Positions 1 through 5,699 of a DNA stretch of 6,110 nucleotides are shown in pieces; within the stretch, counting starts at the first letter, position 1, and each line of letters starts with the position of its first letter. The translations under genes were made by a program, and so were the position numbers. The DNA is from an uncultured Eubacteriales bacterium (GTDB lineage Bacteria; Bacillota; Clostridia; Oscillospirales; Butyricicoccaceae), in assembly GCA_934630445.1 (NCBI GenBank), contig CAKTWY010000151.1, positions 1 through 6,110 on the forward strand, in the 5' to 3' direction. The notes beneath the pieces are model-generated. The model saw only the letters and a program-made list of their open reading frames with translations, was not told the origin of the DNA and made no database searches.

Positions 1-28
1 TCGCCATTGCGGGCAGGCGCAGCGCAGG

Positions 29-172
29 TCATCTGCGCCATTCCCGGATGGATGCAACAAGAATAAAGACCGCATATCCAAGAAAAATAATGGCGGCGGG
101 AGCGATTACGAATATGAGAAAAAACGTTCCTGTAATGCTGTAAAGAAAGGTCTCCAGAATTTGCCCCATCAT
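29..172 (-). CDS. Small hydrophobic membrane protein, 47 aa, unknown function
   Basis: I do not recognise this protein. It begins with two consecutive ATG codons (172 and 169). Upstream is a good Shine-Dalgarno, GGAAGGAG (178-185), ending 5 nt before the first ATG and 8 nt before the second, so the product is 47 or 46 residues. Residues 9-42 are almost entirely hydrophobic, with a proline at 25, which could make one long kinked or two short membrane segments. The C-terminus is basic (R43, R46, R47), so by the positive-inside rule it probably faces the cytoplasm. There is no catalytic motif or cysteine. The frame stays open upstream to about 367, but that extension lacks a ribosome site, has different composition and would run across the promoter at 275-303. 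The stop is TGA at 29-31. No terminator is visible in the 28 bases left before the window edge. That it is a real gene is inferred from the promoter, ribosome site and coherent hydrophobicity together; its function is unknown. Confidence 0.68.
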   Translation of the reverse strand: MMGQILETFLYSITGTFFLIFVIAPAAIIFLGYAVFILVASIREWRR

Positions 173-274
173 GCACACTCCTTCCAATACCTGCGCCGCG
201 AAAGAGAAAAACCGGCGCTGATGAAAACGAGGACAAACGGGAAATCGCATTTTGGATCGCCTGGATATACTTTT

Positions 275-303
275 ATTATAACACAGGCCGCACGTACTGT
301 AAA
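275..303 (-). promoter_or_regulatory. Sigma-A-type promoter of the small membrane-protein gene
   Basis: On the minus strand, TTTACA (298-303, five of six matches to TTGACA) is followed by a 17-nt spacer and a perfect TATAAT (275-280). The -10 is preceded by TGT, an extended -10 TGn element. Transcription should begin near 268, giving a leader of about 95 nt before the ATG at 172. The leader contains a GCGCCG/CGGCGC inverted repeat (193-198 and 213-218) with a 14-nt pyrimidine-rich loop on the transcript, not far upstream of the ribosome site. Elements and spacing are seen directly; activity is inferred. Confidence 0.75.
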
Positions 304-561
304 TCGGGCGGAAGCAGCGGGAACGCGCGGGCGCGCCGGCCATCTGCGCAGATCGTAAGAGATGCAAAGACCACAGCGCAATTAAGTTAGGCCGCTCCCA
401 ACCTGCAACGGACAGAGCGAGCTAACCAGCAAAATGAGGCGGCGTAGAGCCTGCCACCGATATTGTTCCTATCTTATCACACCAAAGGCAGGTTGTAGAG
501 GCCATCGGGCCGGAAAGGGGCGTATCATGAAGACCATGGCGGCGGACCGCAGGCAGCGCTC
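304..561. other. Gene-free stretch with several inverted repeats; possible structured RNA
   Basis: No open frame here has a ribosome site or protein-like composition, and I recognise no tRNA, tmRNA, RNase P, SRP or 6S RNA core motif. What can be seen is symmetry. There is a perfect 12-bp palindrome at 342-353. Segments 386-390 plus 393-397 pair with 415-419 plus 422-426, giving 5 + 5 bp around a 2x2 internal loop. The 17-nt loop of that hairpin contains CAACCTGC (399-406), perfectly complementary to GCAGGTTG (488-495). GGCC at 390-393 and 500-503 could extend that pairing as an alternative. Short 4-bp hairpins lie at 437-452 and 459-473. I see no convincing promoter or terminator for an RNA in either direction, so this may be only intergenic spacer or an old repeat. 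Inverted repeats are strand-symmetric, so the strand is left open. Confidence 0.35.
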
Positions 562-592
562 AAAAAAACGGAGACGCCATACAGCGCCTCCG
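562..592 (-). terminator. Rho-independent terminator of the hrcA-grpE-dnaK-dnaJ operon
   Basis: On the minus strand CGGAGGCGC (592-584) pairs over 9 bp, with one G-U wobble, with GCGTCTCCG (577-569) around a 6-nt loop. Seven T residues follow at once (568-562). It begins 12 nt after the dnaJ stop codon. On the plus strand no T-run follows the stem directly, so it acts in the dnaJ direction. It marks the end of the operon and separates it from the small membrane-protein gene. Confidence 0.93.
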
Positions 593-604
593 CTTAAAAG
601 CGAT

Positions 605-1771
605 TTATACTTTTTTATCTTTAAAATGGTTCTTCATCTTGTCAAAAAAACCGCTGCGGCGCTCGTAATTCTTGTCTTCCATCGCCGCTTCAAAGGTGCG
701 CAGCGCCTCTTTCTGCCGTTCGTTCATACGCTTTGGCACCTCAACATTGACGCGCACAAACTGATCGCCGCGCCCGCGGCCATTGATATTCGGAATGCCT
801 TTTCCTTTCATACGGAACATGGTGCCGGTCTGCGTACCCTCGGGCACAGTATACTGAATTTTTCCGTCGATCGTCGGCACGACAAGCTCTGCGCCGAGCG
901 CCGCCTGGGCGAACGTGATCGGAATCTCACAGTAGACGTCAGCGCCCTGACGGGTAAAGATCGGGTGCGGACGGATAGAGACTGTGACGTAAATATCACC
1001 GCTCGGCCCGCCGTTGACGCCGTGACCGCCTTCGCCGCGGATGGAAATAGTCTGCCCGTCGTCGATACCGGCGGGAATCTTCACCTTGATCTGGCGCGGG
1101 CGGCGGATGGTGCCGGAGCCATGGCATTTGGAACAGGGGGTTTTAATCACTTTGCCCTTGCCGCCGCAGGCGGAACACACAGCGGAAGAAGAGAAAACGC
1201 CGAAGGGCGTACGCTGCGTCGTCTTCACCTGGCCGGAGCCGTGGCAGGTGGGGCATGTCTCGGGCGAAGTACCCTTCGCCGCGCCGGAGCCGCCGCACTC
1301 GTCGCACTGCTCGGTGCGGCTGATGTTCAGTTCACGCTCGCAGCCAAAGGCCGCTTCCTCAAATGACAGAGGGATGGACACACGGATATTGTCTCCGCGC
1401 TGCGGCGCGTTTCTGCGCGAAGCAGTCGAACCGCCAAAGCCACCGAAACCGCCGCCAAACATATTGTCAAAAATGCTTCCGAGGTCGAAACCGTCAAAGC
1501 CTGCGCCGCCGTACGCACCGCCGCCTGCGCCGAAATTCGGGTCGACGCCCGCGTGGCCGTACTGGTCGTAACGCGCCTTTTTGTCCGCGTCGGAGAGCAC
1601 CTCGTAAGCTTCGTTCAGTTCCTTGAACTTCACTTCGGCAGCCTTGTCGCCGGGGTGAAGGTCCGGATGGTACTGTTTTGCAAGCTTGCGGTATGCCTTT
1701 TTGATATCATCGTCAGAGGCGCCTTTGGGCACACCGAGCACCTCGTAATAATCTCTTTTTTGTTCGGCCAT
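605..1771 (-). CDS. dnaJ: Chaperone DnaJ (Hsp40), type I co-chaperone of DnaK
   Basis: DnaJ delivers unfolded substrates to DnaK and stimulates its ATPase in the cytoplasm. The 388-residue protein has all type I (class A) parts in order: a J-domain at about 5-70 with the essential HPD at 35-37, a Gly/Phe-rich linker at about 76-115, and four zinc-binding CXXCXGXG repeats at 156-163, 173-180, 199-206 and 213-220 (all eight cysteines present). The C-terminal substrate-binding and dimerisation domains follow from about 225. The length is usual for the family. I chose ATG at 1771 because the protein then starts MAEQKRDYYEVLG, as expected, with GGTGA five nt upstream. In-frame GTGs at 1783 and 1780 would add only three or four atypical residues and lack a ribosome site. 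It is the last gene of the operon, 84 nt after the dnaK stop, with a terminator just downstream. It is expected to be under HrcA/CIRCE control. No defect is visible. Confidence 0.98.
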   Translation of the reverse strand: MAEQKRDYYEVLGVPKGASDDDIKKAYRKLAKQYHPDLHPGDKAAEVKFKELNEAYEVLSDADKKARYDQYGHAGVDPNFGAGGGAYGGAGFDGFDLGSIFDNMFGGGFGGFGGSTASRRNAPQRGDNIRVSIPLSFEEAAFGCERELNISRTEQCDECGGSGAAKGTSPETCPTCHGSGQVKTTQRTPFGVFSSSAVCSACGGKGKVIKTPCSKCHGSGTIRRPRQIKVKIPAGIDDGQTISIRGEGGHGVNGGPSGDIYVTVSIRPHPIFTRQGADVYCEIPITFAQAALGAELVVPTIDGKIQYTVPEGTQTGTMFRMKGKGIPNINGRGRGDQFVRVNVEVPKRMNERQKEALRTFEAAMEDKNYERRSGFFDKMKNHFKDKKV

Positions 1772-1801
1772 ACAGGTCACCACACATTAACTCAGTTTCA
1801 G

Positions 1802-1840
1802 GCGCAGGGGCTTCCCCACATGGATAGGGAAGCCCCGCGC
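1802..1840 (-). other. Strong dnaK-dnaJ intergenic hairpin (no U-tract)
   Basis: A near-perfect inverted repeat fills the middle of the 84-nt gap. GGGGCTTCCC (1807-1816) pairs with GGGAAGCCCC (1827-1836), and GCGC (1802-1805) pairs with GCGC (1837-1840). That makes 14 bp, with a single bulged base at 1806 and a 10-nt loop at 1817-1826. On the dnaK-dnaJ transcript it starts 15 nt after the dnaK stop and ends 30 nt before the dnaJ start. Neither strand has a run of T after it, so it is not a standard terminator. A role in mRNA processing or 3'-end protection, giving more DnaK than DnaJ, is plausible but inferred. Confidence 0.8.
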
Positions 1841-1855
1841 AGTTATAACATTATA

Positions 1856-3712
1856 TTATTTCTTATCGTCGTCGTCAACTACCTTATAGTCGGCGTCGTA
1901 ATACTGGCCGCCATCAGCGCCCTGCTGCGGGCCGGACGATGCGCCGGGGTCCTGCTGCGCGCCGGCATCACCCTGAGGCGCCTGCTGCTGATAGAGTTTT
2001 TCCGAAACGGCATAGAAGCGCTTGGTCAGCTCGTCTGTCGCCTCTTTGATCGCCTGCGTGTCTTCGCCCTTCAGGAGCTCCTTCACCTTGTCGATCTGCT
2101 CGCGCACGGGCTGCAGCTCGCTTGCGGGAATTTTGTCGCCGATCTCGCCGAGTGTTTTTTCACTCTGGAAAACGGTGCTTTCCGCAGCGTTGCGGATATC
2201 CACGGCTTCGCGGCGCTTCTTATCCTCTTCCGCGAACTGCTCGGCCTCTTTAACGGCCTTGTCGATATCGTCCTTTGAGAGGTTGGAGGAAGCGGTAATG
2301 GTGATCTTCTGCTCTTTGCCTGAACCAAGGTCCTTCGCAGAGACGTTTACGATGCCGTTGGCGTCGATATCAAAGGTAACTTCGATCTGCGGCACGCCGC
2401 GCGGAGCCGCGGGAATGCCGTCGAGGTGGAAGCGGCCGAGCGATTTGTTGCCGGCGGCCATCTCGCGCTCGCCCTGCAGAACGTTGACCTCAACGGAGGT
2501 CTGGCCGTCCGCAGCGGTGGAGAAGATCTGGCTCTTCTTTGTCGGGATGGTGGTGTTGCGCTCGATGAGCTTCGTGCACACACCGCCGAGCGTCTCGATG
2601 CCGAGGGAGAGCGGCGTCACGTCGAGAAGGAGAAGGTCCTTGACGTCGCCGCCGAGCACGCCAGCCTGGATGGCCGCGCCGATGGCGACGCACTCGTCGG
2701 GATTGATGCCGCGGAAGGGGTCTCTGCCGGTGATCTTCTTGACAGCGTCCTGCACCGCGGGGATACGGGAGGAACCGCCCACGAGGAGAACCTTTGAAAG
2801 CTCGCCCGCGGACAGACCGGCGTCGGAAAGCGCCTGGCGCACAGGACCCATCGTCGCTTCGACAAGATCTGCCGTCAGTTCATCGAATTTCGCGCGGGTG
2901 AGGGTCAGATCGAGGTGCTTGGAACCGGAGGCGTCCGCTGTGATATATGGCAGGTTGATGTTCGTCGACGTCATGCCGGAGAGCTCGATCTTCGCTTTTT
3001 CAGCCGCTTCCTTCAAACGGGAAAGTGCCATTTTGTCGTTGTTGAGGTCGATGCCGTCGGATTTTTTGAATTCACCGATCATCCATTTGATGATGCGCTC
3101 GTCAAAATCGTCGCCGCCGAGGCGGTTGTTGCCGGCGGTGGCGAGAACTTCAAGCACGCCGTCGCCGATGTCGAGAATGGAGACGTCGAACGTGCCGCCG
3201 CCGAGGTCGTAGACCATGATCTTCTGTTCCTGCTCTTTTTCAACGCCGTACGCCAGCGCCGCGGCGGTCGGCTCGTTGATGATGCGGAGCACTTCCAGGC
3301 CCGCGATGCGGCCGGCGTCCTTCGTCGCTTGGCGCTGCGCATCGGTGAAATACGCCGGCACAGTGATGACCGCCTGCGTCACGGGCGAGCCGATATACGC
3401 CTCAGCGTCGGTCTTGAGCTTCTGCAGGATCATTGCGGAGATTTCCTGCGGGGTGAATTTTTTGCCGTCGATGGTCACGCGGTAGTCAGAGCCCATCTCG
3501 CGCTTAATGGACATGACGGTGCGGTCCGGGTTGGTGATGGCCTGGCGCTTTGCGACCTGGCCAACCATGCGCTCACCGCTTTTCGAGAACGCGACGACAG
3601 ACGGTGTTGTGCGCGCGCCTTCCGCGTTTGCGATAACGGCAGCCTCGCCGCCTTCGAGAACGGCAACACAGGAGTTGGTAGTACCTAAGTCAATGCCGAT
3701 GATCTTTCCCAT
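1856..3712 (-). CDS. dnaK: Molecular chaperone DnaK (Hsp70)
   Basis: DnaK binds and releases exposed hydrophobic peptide segments in cycles of ATP hydrolysis, with DnaJ and GrpE as partners. The 618-residue protein is complete. The nucleotide-binding domain (1 to about 355) carries the three Hsp70 signatures: IDLGTTNS at 7-14, VYDLGGGTFDVSIL at 167-180 and VLLVGGSSRIPAVQ at 308-321. The hydrophobic interdomain linker VKDLLLLD lies at 357-364. The beta substrate-binding domain spans about 365-480 and the helical lid about 480-575. A Gln/Gly/Ala-rich disordered tail (about 576-602) follows, with an acidic end VVDDDDKK. It lacks the roughly 23-residue insert that Gram-negative DnaK has near residue 80, which supports a Firmicutes origin. 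The start is ATG 3712, with GGAGG 8 nt upstream. It lies 72 nt after grpE, in a gap without a clear terminator or promoter, so it is co-transcribed from the hrcA promoter. Confidence 0.99.
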   Translation of the reverse strand: MGKIIGIDLGTTNSCVAVLEGGEAAVIANAEGARTTPSVVAFSKSGERMVGQVAKRQAITNPDRTVMSIKREMGSDYRVTIDGKKFTPQEISAMILQKLKTDAEAYIGSPVTQAVITVPAYFTDAQRQATKDAGRIAGLEVLRIINEPTAAALAYGVEKEQEQKIMVYDLGGGTFDVSILDIGDGVLEVLATAGNNRLGGDDFDERIIKWMIGEFKKSDGIDLNNDKMALSRLKEAAEKAKIELSGMTSTNINLPYITADASGSKHLDLTLTRAKFDELTADLVEATMGPVRQALSDAGLSAGELSKVLLVGGSSRIPAVQDAVKKITGRDPFRGINPDECVAIGAAIQAGVLGGDVKDLLLLDVTPLSLGIETLGGVCTKLIERNTTIPTKKSQIFSTAADGQTSVEVNVLQGEREMAAGNKSLGRFHLDGIPAAPRGVPQIEVTFDIDANGIVNVSAKDLGSGKEQKITITASSNLSKDDIDKAVKEAEQFAEEDKKRREAVDIRNAAESTVFQSEKTLGEIGDKIPASELQPVREQIDKVKELLKGEDTQAIKEATDELTKRFYAVSEKLYQQQAPQGDAGAQQDPGASSGPQQGADGGQYYDADYKVVDDDDKK

Positions 3713-3784
3713 AATATATTCCTCCAGACTTCAGATTCAAAAATCAATCTATCATAAAGCGGCAAAACGCCTTATGTGCGAAAA

Positions 3785-4348
3785 TCAGTTCGCGACCTTC
3801 ACGATCGCATGGCGAAGCACACGCTCGCCCATGATATATCCCTTTTGCAGAACCTCAGCCACGACGCTCTCGCCGAGCGAGTCGTCCTCGATGTGCATGA
3901 CGGCGTTGTGAAGATTGGGATCAAACGCCTTGCCGAGCGCTTCGATCTCGGCGACGTTCATCTTGCCGAGAATCTCGAGAAGCTGCTTTAAGATCAGCTC
4001 GATGCCTTTTTTGTACGCCTCATCGGCGCAGGCCTCGCGTGCCGCACGCTCGAGATTGTCGAGCACGGGGAGAAAGCAGGTCACTGTCGAGGCGGAAGCG
4101 TCGCCGTAGAGCGTCTCGCGCTCTTTGGTGGTGCGTTTCCTGAAATTGTCGTATTCTGCGGCAAGACGCAGAAAGCGGTCTTTGGCATCGTCGAGCTCGC
4201 GCTTTGCCGTGTCCAGGTCGTGCTGAAGATCATTTTCAAGCGTTTCGGCCGCGTTTTCGCCTGCCGCTTCGTTCGCAGCGGCGCCGCATGCGGTCTCACA
4301 CGCGGATTCGGTCGGGTTCAGTGGTTCGTTCTCTTTTTTCTTAGACAA
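3785..4348 (-). CDS. grpE: Nucleotide exchange factor GrpE (TTG start)
   Basis: GrpE dimers open the DnaK nucleotide cleft so that ADP leaves and substrate is released. The 187-residue product has a low-complexity Glu/Ala/Asn-rich N-terminus (about 1-37), a long heptad-rich helix (about 38-80, family-typical AEYDNFRKR at 64-72), and the C-terminal beta domain that contacts DnaK. The beta domain has FDPNLHNAVM at 142-151 and VLQKGYIMGERVLRHAIVKV at 166-185. The start is TTG at 4348. AGGTGA (4355-4360) lies six nt upstream, an in-frame TGA inside that site (4355-4357) rules out any upstream start, and the next methionine is only at residue 130. It follows hrcA by 18 nt, indicating tight co-transcription. 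A TTG start may lower GrpE output relative to DnaK, which would fit its catalytic role, but that is inference. Five cysteines or fewer are present, two of them near the N-terminus (C17, C21), with no obvious meaning. Confidence 0.97.
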   Translation of the reverse strand: MSKKKENEPLNPTESACETACGAAANEAAGENAAETLENDLQHDLDTAKRELDDAKDRFLRLAAEYDNFRKRTTKERETLYGDASASTVTCFLPVLDNLERAAREACADEAYKKGIELILKQLLEILGKMNVAEIEALGKAFDPNLHNAVMHIEDDSLGESVVAEVLQKGYIMGERVLRHAIVKVAN

Positions 4349-4366
4349 TTCCGTTCACCTCAAAAA

Positions 4367-5443
4367 TTATGTTTTGCCGGAATCCCGGTCGGGCGGCTCT
4401 CCGGGCGGAGCATCGAGCGTTCCGTCGGATAAAAGCCTGGTAATGCCATCGGCAAAATAGCGGAGCCTGGCCGCGACCTTGGAATAGTTCATGCGCGTCG
4501 GTCCAATGATGCCGACAATGCCCGTCGCGCCGTCTCCGAGTTTGTAGCTGACGTAAACCATGCTCGCATCGCGCAGGGGCTCGGCGGCGTTTTCCTGCCC
4601 GATGGATATTTTGATCATGCCCGGCATCTGTGCCGGCGCAATACCGGCGGACTCGGGATGATCATTGAGATAACTCAATAGCCGCTGGGCCTTTTCCACA
4701 TCGTGGTACTCCGGATGATTCAAAAGCTTCGACGTGCCGGAAATATAAACCTCGGGCCGCTCGGAGATCTCGAAGATCTCCAGAATAAAATCGCGCAGCG
4801 GACGCACAAAGCATGCCGCGTCGCCGGCCTCACGCTCGATCGTGGCAAATTTTTCGCGCATATATTCATCCAGCGGAACATTGGCGAAAGCGGCGTTCAG
4901 CATCCGCGCGAGGATGTAGACCGCGTTTTCATCTACCGGCGTCTGGGAAAAGAGCATTTTGTTTTTCACAATGCCGGCGGATGTGACAACGACTGCGACT
5001 GCGGAACACGCGTCCACCGGGATAAGGTCGAGCCGTTTGATGATCGTCTGCGTAAAACGCGGAGAGACCGAAACGGAGGCGTAATTGGTGATGTCGGCGG
5101 CGATCCGCCCGGCCTCAAAAACAAGGCGGTCAAGCTCTTTGAGCTTGCCGGAAAGGGCACGGTTCAGCGCGCTTACCTCCTGCAGCGTCAGGCGGTAGCG
5201 GTGCATCAGTTCGTCGACATACACCCTGTAGCCCAATGTGGAGGGAACGCGGCCGGCCGAGGTATGCGGCTTGTCGAGCAGGCCCATCTCCTCGAGCTCG
5301 GACATCTCATTGCGGATGGTGGCGGAGGAGAAATTGATCTCGTCGTGCCCGGCAATGGCTTTTGAGCCGACCGGCTCGGCCGTTTCGACATAGTCGTTGA
5401 TAATGGCCCTGAGTATGCTGCGTTTTCGGTCTGACAGTTCCAT
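4367..5443 (-). CDS. hrcA: Heat-inducible transcription repressor HrcA
   Basis: HrcA dimers bind CIRCE operators and repress class I heat-shock genes. In Bacillus subtilis the GroE chaperonin helps keep HrcA active, so titration of GroE by unfolded protein lifts repression. The protein begins with the winged-helix DNA-binding domain (about 5-70: LSDRKRSILRAIINDYVETA, then PVGSK, SSATIRNEMSELEEMGLL and the family block TSAGRVPSTLGYRVYVD). The GAF-like core and dimerisation regions follow. Two ATGs lie two codons apart (5449 and 5443). AGGAGG (5451-5456) ends only 1 nt before the first but 7 nt before the second, so I prefer the second, giving 358 residues (360 from the first). It is the first gene of the operon. 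CIRCE abuts its ribosome site, so it is autoregulated. The stop is TAA at 4367, 18 nt before grpE. The length is normal and no defects are seen. Confidence 0.98.
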   Translation of the reverse strand: MELSDRKRSILRAIINDYVETAEPVGSKAIAGHDEINFSSATIRNEMSELEEMGLLDKPHTSAGRVPSTLGYRVYVDELMHRYRLTLQEVSALNRALSGKLKELDRLVFEAGRIAADITNYASVSVSPRFTQTIIKRLDLIPVDACSAVAVVVTSAGIVKNKMLFSQTPVDENAVYILARMLNAAFANVPLDEYMREKFATIEREAGDAACFVRPLRDFILEIFEISERPEVYISGTSKLLNHPEYHDVEKAQRLLSYLNDHPESAGIAPAQMPGMIKISIGQENAAEPLRDASMVYVSYKLGDGATGIVGIIGPTRMNYSKVAARLRYFADGITRLLSDGTLDAPPGEPPDRDSGKT

Positions 5444-5456
5444 TACCATTCCTCCT

Positions 5457-5483
5457 TTAGCACTCTGAACCTCTGAGTGCTAA
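5457..5483 (-). promoter_or_regulatory. CIRCE operator (HrcA-binding site)
   Basis: A perfect 9-9-9 match to the consensus: TTAGCACTC (5457-5465), nine spacer bases, GAGTGCTAA (5475-5483), with both arms fully complementary. It lies between the -10 of the hrcA promoter and the hrcA start. It overlaps the predicted transcription start (about 5481) and ends exactly where the AGGAGG ribosome site begins. HrcA bound here should block transcription of the whole chaperone operon. In the transcript the same repeat can form a 5' hairpin next to the ribosome site, which could affect mRNA stability or translation. No second CIRCE is present in the window. Confidence 0.98.
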
Positions 5484-5487
5484 AACT

Positions 5488-5516
5488 AATTTACCACCAT
5501 AGTCAGAGAATGTCAA
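5488..5516 (-). promoter_or_regulatory. Sigma-A promoter of the hrcA operon
   Basis: On the minus strand a perfect -35 TTGACA (5511-5516) is separated by 17 nt from TAAATT (5488-5493, four of six matches to TATAAT). The predicted start, about 7 nt downstream near 5481, falls inside CIRCE, the usual class I heat-shock arrangement: a vegetative promoter held down by HrcA rather than an alternative sigma factor. Confidence 0.88.
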
Positions 5517-5571
5517 TAGCCTTATTTTGAATAATATATGAACATTGGGGCAAAGCAAATCTGTGAAAATT

Positions 5572-5593
5572 CCGGTTTACTATTGTAAACGGG
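5572..5593. repeat. Inverted repeat over the lepA -35 region (possible operator)
   Basis: GTTTAC (5575-5580), four bases, GTAAAC (5585-5590) is a perfect 6-bp inverted repeat. After one mismatch it is flanked by CC (5572-5573) and GG (5592-5593). It covers the lepA -35 hexamer and the start of the spacer, where a dimeric regulator would block RNA polymerase. I cannot match it to a regulator with confidence. It may be chance, since the -35 itself supplies one arm. Confidence 0.45.
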
Positions 5594-5604
5594 CTTGGTA
5601 TAAT
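5576..5604 (+). promoter_or_regulatory. Promoter of lepA (extended -10)
   Basis: TTTACT (5576-5581, four of six matches to TTGACA), a 17-nt spacer, then a perfect TATAAT (5599-5604) preceded by TGG, an extended -10 TGn element. Transcription should start near 5611, giving a leader of about 89 nt. Its -35 lies 59 bp from the -35 of the divergent hrcA promoter, and CIRCE is more than 110 bp upstream of the lepA -10, so HrcA is not expected to control lepA. Confidence 0.85.
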
Positions 5605-5615
5605 AAAAGCAAAAC

Positions 5616-5656
5616 AAATGCGGGCATTTCTTTTGCTGCGTCGCCGTGGGCGGCGC
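5616..5656 (+). other. Two hairpins in the lepA mRNA leader
   Basis: Just after the predicted start site, AAATGC (5616-5621) and GCATTT (5624-5629) form a perfect inverted repeat with two bases between. Soon after, 5638-5645 pairs with 5649-5656 (8 bp with one G-U) around the triplet loop GTG. No U-tract follows either, so neither is an intrinsic terminator. They end 43 nt before the GTG start and leave the ribosome site free. A role in mRNA stability or regulation is only a suggestion. Confidence 0.45.
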
Positions 5657-5699
5657 GCTTCGCTGTTATTGAAAAGCTGTTATTTAAAAGAGGTATGCT

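Noticed and set aside
252..282. A possible plus-strand promoter (TTGGAT, then TATTAT at 274-279)
   Set aside because: The -35 matches only three of six bases, and the -10 is largely the symmetric reading of the much better minus-strand TATAAT.
27..349. Near-identical 12-base direct repeats (27-38 and 338-349) flanking the small gene, as if from an insertion
   Set aside because: One mismatch in 12 bases is close to chance expectation in GC-rich DNA of this size, and there are no inverted terminal repeats or transposase.
29..367. A longer, 112-residue version of the small membrane protein
   Set aside because: The added N-terminal part is Arg/Cys-rich, has no ribosome site and spans the promoter at 275-303. 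The internal ATG at 172 has a clear Shine-Dalgarno.
434..1366. A 310-codon open frame on the plus strand
   Set aside because: It is antisense to dnaJ. The protein is Arg/Ala/His-rich low-complexity, has no ribosome site, and the opposite strand encodes an intact DnaJ with every motif.
1802..1840. The dnaK-dnaJ hairpin read as a Rho-independent terminator
   Set aside because: No run of T follows the stem on either strand, so I keep it as a hairpin of unknown role.
2022..3212. A 396-codon open frame on the plus strand (with overlapping ones at 1553-2278 and 2915-3688)
   Set aside because: These are shadows of dnaK on the opposite strand, a common effect in GC-rich genes with strong codon bias. 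They are Ser/Pro/Arg-rich with no family resemblance.
3713..3784. A separate promoter or terminator between grpE and dnaK
   Set aside because: Only 3-5 bp interrupted repeats and no properly spaced -35/-10 pair are present; the gap looks like plain spacer with the dnaK ribosome site.
4703..5365. A 220-codon open frame on the plus strand
   Set aside because: Antisense to hrcA, with no ribosome site or recognisable domain.
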